Shown piece by piece: positions 63,310-64,000 of a DNA stretch of 64,000 bases. The translations under genes and the position numbers were made by a program. Numbering within the stretch: the first letter of the stretch is position 1; each line of letters opens with the position of its first letter. Under the pieces are notes generated by a model. The model worked only from the letters and a program-made list of their open reading frames with translations. It made no database searches and was not told the origin of the DNA. The DNA is from Streptomyces endophytica (GTDB lineage Bacteria > Actinomycetota > Actinomycetes > Streptomycetales > Streptomycetaceae): assembly GCF_026153355.1 (NCBI RefSeq), contig NZ_CP110636.1, positions 1,550,001 to 1,614,000 on the forward strand. The letters are read 5' to 3'.

Positions 63310-64000
63310 CTATTCAATAACACCTTCGATTCCCCTGGCGCGCACGGACCGCGCGGTGGTGTTCTTCGCCACGTCCAGGCGTAGACCTGCAAGGGGCGCC
63401 CGTGCGGGCCGCGCAGCCGGTGGACCGCGCCGCCAGCCAGCGCGAACTCAGCGCCGACATACGGGGGTTTGATCTGATCGGCGAAGCGGGCATAGGCCGC
63501 CAGTTTGTGCACATCGGGCGCTCCAGGATTCCCGTACGCACCTGTGGCACCAGTTCGTGCACGGCCTTCACGGTGGTCACGCTGAAGCTCTGCACCACCA
63601 GTCGGCTCCGCACATGGTCGCGATCCAGCCAGCCACGGGACCGCAGTTCCCGGACGACCTGGGCCTCGATTCCGGGATAGTCCTTAGGGGACTTGATCTC
63701 CAGCAGAAGGCGCTGCCCATTACGGTCCAGGCGCCGCAGATAGGCGGCGAGGGTCGGGATCCGCTCCCCCGCGAACCGCTTGCCGAACCAGCTCCGGCAT
63801 CCAGCCGCGCCATCTCGGCGGCCGTGAAGTCCCCCACTCGCCAGGGCGCGCCCGGGAAACACCTTCGCGGCGTCGGTGGTCCGGTCGAGCGTGGTGTCGT
63901 GCATCACCACCAGCCGGCCGTCCTTGGGTGCGCTGCACGTCGTTCTCCACCCATATGAGGCCGCGGCGATGTGCCGCGTCCACGGCGGCCAGCGTGTTCT
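63310..64000 (-). CDS. Glycerophosphodiester phosphodiesterase (partial, frameshifted)
   Basis: The gene enters from the right edge, so its start is missing. In changing frames it reads NTLAAVDAAHRRGLIWVEND, VVMHDTTLDRTTDAAKVFPG with the catalytic His of HD, PWRVGDFTAAEMARLDAG, FAGERIPTLAAYLRRLDRNG, LLLEIKSPKDYPGIEAQVV with Glu-x-Lys, and ends VRARGIEGVIE at the stop at 63310. These are standard GDPD blocks. It splits glycerophosphodiesters to glycerol-3-phosphate. At least four indels. Confidence 0.78.

Noticed and set aside
1..64000. tRNA or rRNA genes
   Set aside because: I looked for T-loop GTTCGA-type words with matching acceptor stems and for rRNA blocks and saw none I could support; a covariance search would be decisive.

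Overview
The window is high-GC actinobacterial DNA and almost certainly Streptomyces. It has frequent GTG starts, chaplin and rodlin genes of the aerial-hyphae coat, XRE/DUF397/ATPase regulatory modules, a TipAL-type regulator, and a housekeeping gene order (sensor kinase, MidA methyltransferase, nuoD2, folate genes, folE, ftsH, hpt, tilS, dacB, ppa) that I recognise as the conserved Streptomyces core.

Layout. 1-7 kb: the start of a sensor kinase, a MidA/NDUFAF7-like methyltransferase next to an orphan NuoD, a coiled-coil membrane protein, and a betaine-type ABC importer without an ATPase gene. 7-19 kb: DUF3180, folK, folB, an NTF2-like gene, folP, a lysylphosphatidylglycerol-synthase-like membrane protein divergent from an esterase, then folE, ftsH, hpt and tilS. 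19-23 kb: an HEXXH metalloprotease, a large inverted-repeat element, dacB and ppa. 23.2-31.1 kb: an accessory RiPP cluster that I read as a linaridin locus without the CypD-type decarboxylase. It encodes an ABC exporter, a phytoene-desaturase-like flavoprotein, an N-methyltransferase, an HTH protein, a membrane-anchored alpha/beta hydrolase, an SdpA-like protein, a 65-residue precursor and a polytopic membrane protein. 31-48 kb: ThrE exporter, DedA, YbjQ-like protein, TipAL, LysE, two XRE/DUF397 modules, WrbA, glutamate decarboxylase, PadR, aldehyde dehydrogenase, and a Zur-type zinc-starvation operon (L33, L31B, CobW-like GTPase) beside an S14 remnant and tatA. 48-53.5 kb: a nitrilase-family hydrolase and an island of three rodlins, three chaplins and one small secreted protein. 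53.7-64 kb: an AlkZ-like protein, a DNA polymerase I-like protein, lipase, TetR, CrtA-like protein, RidA, arylamine N-acetyltransferase, acyltransferase and a glycerophosphodiesterase.

How genes work together. The folate genes make dihydropteroate precursors from GTP. The linaridin genes should dehydrate, N-methylate and export one peptide. The Zur-type operon should swap zinc-binding ribosomal proteins for zinc-free paralogues. The rodlins and chaplins form the hydrophobic surface layer.

Quality warning. About 25 genes are interrupted by apparent single-base indels, mostly one-base losses in runs of C or G. They include genes expected to be essential (tilS, folP). Coding resumes in another frame with all conserved motifs, so I treat these as probable sequencing errors rather than pseudogenes. 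Density is low between 18.7 and 41 kb (one recognised, in the linaridin methyltransferase) and very high after 53.7 kb.
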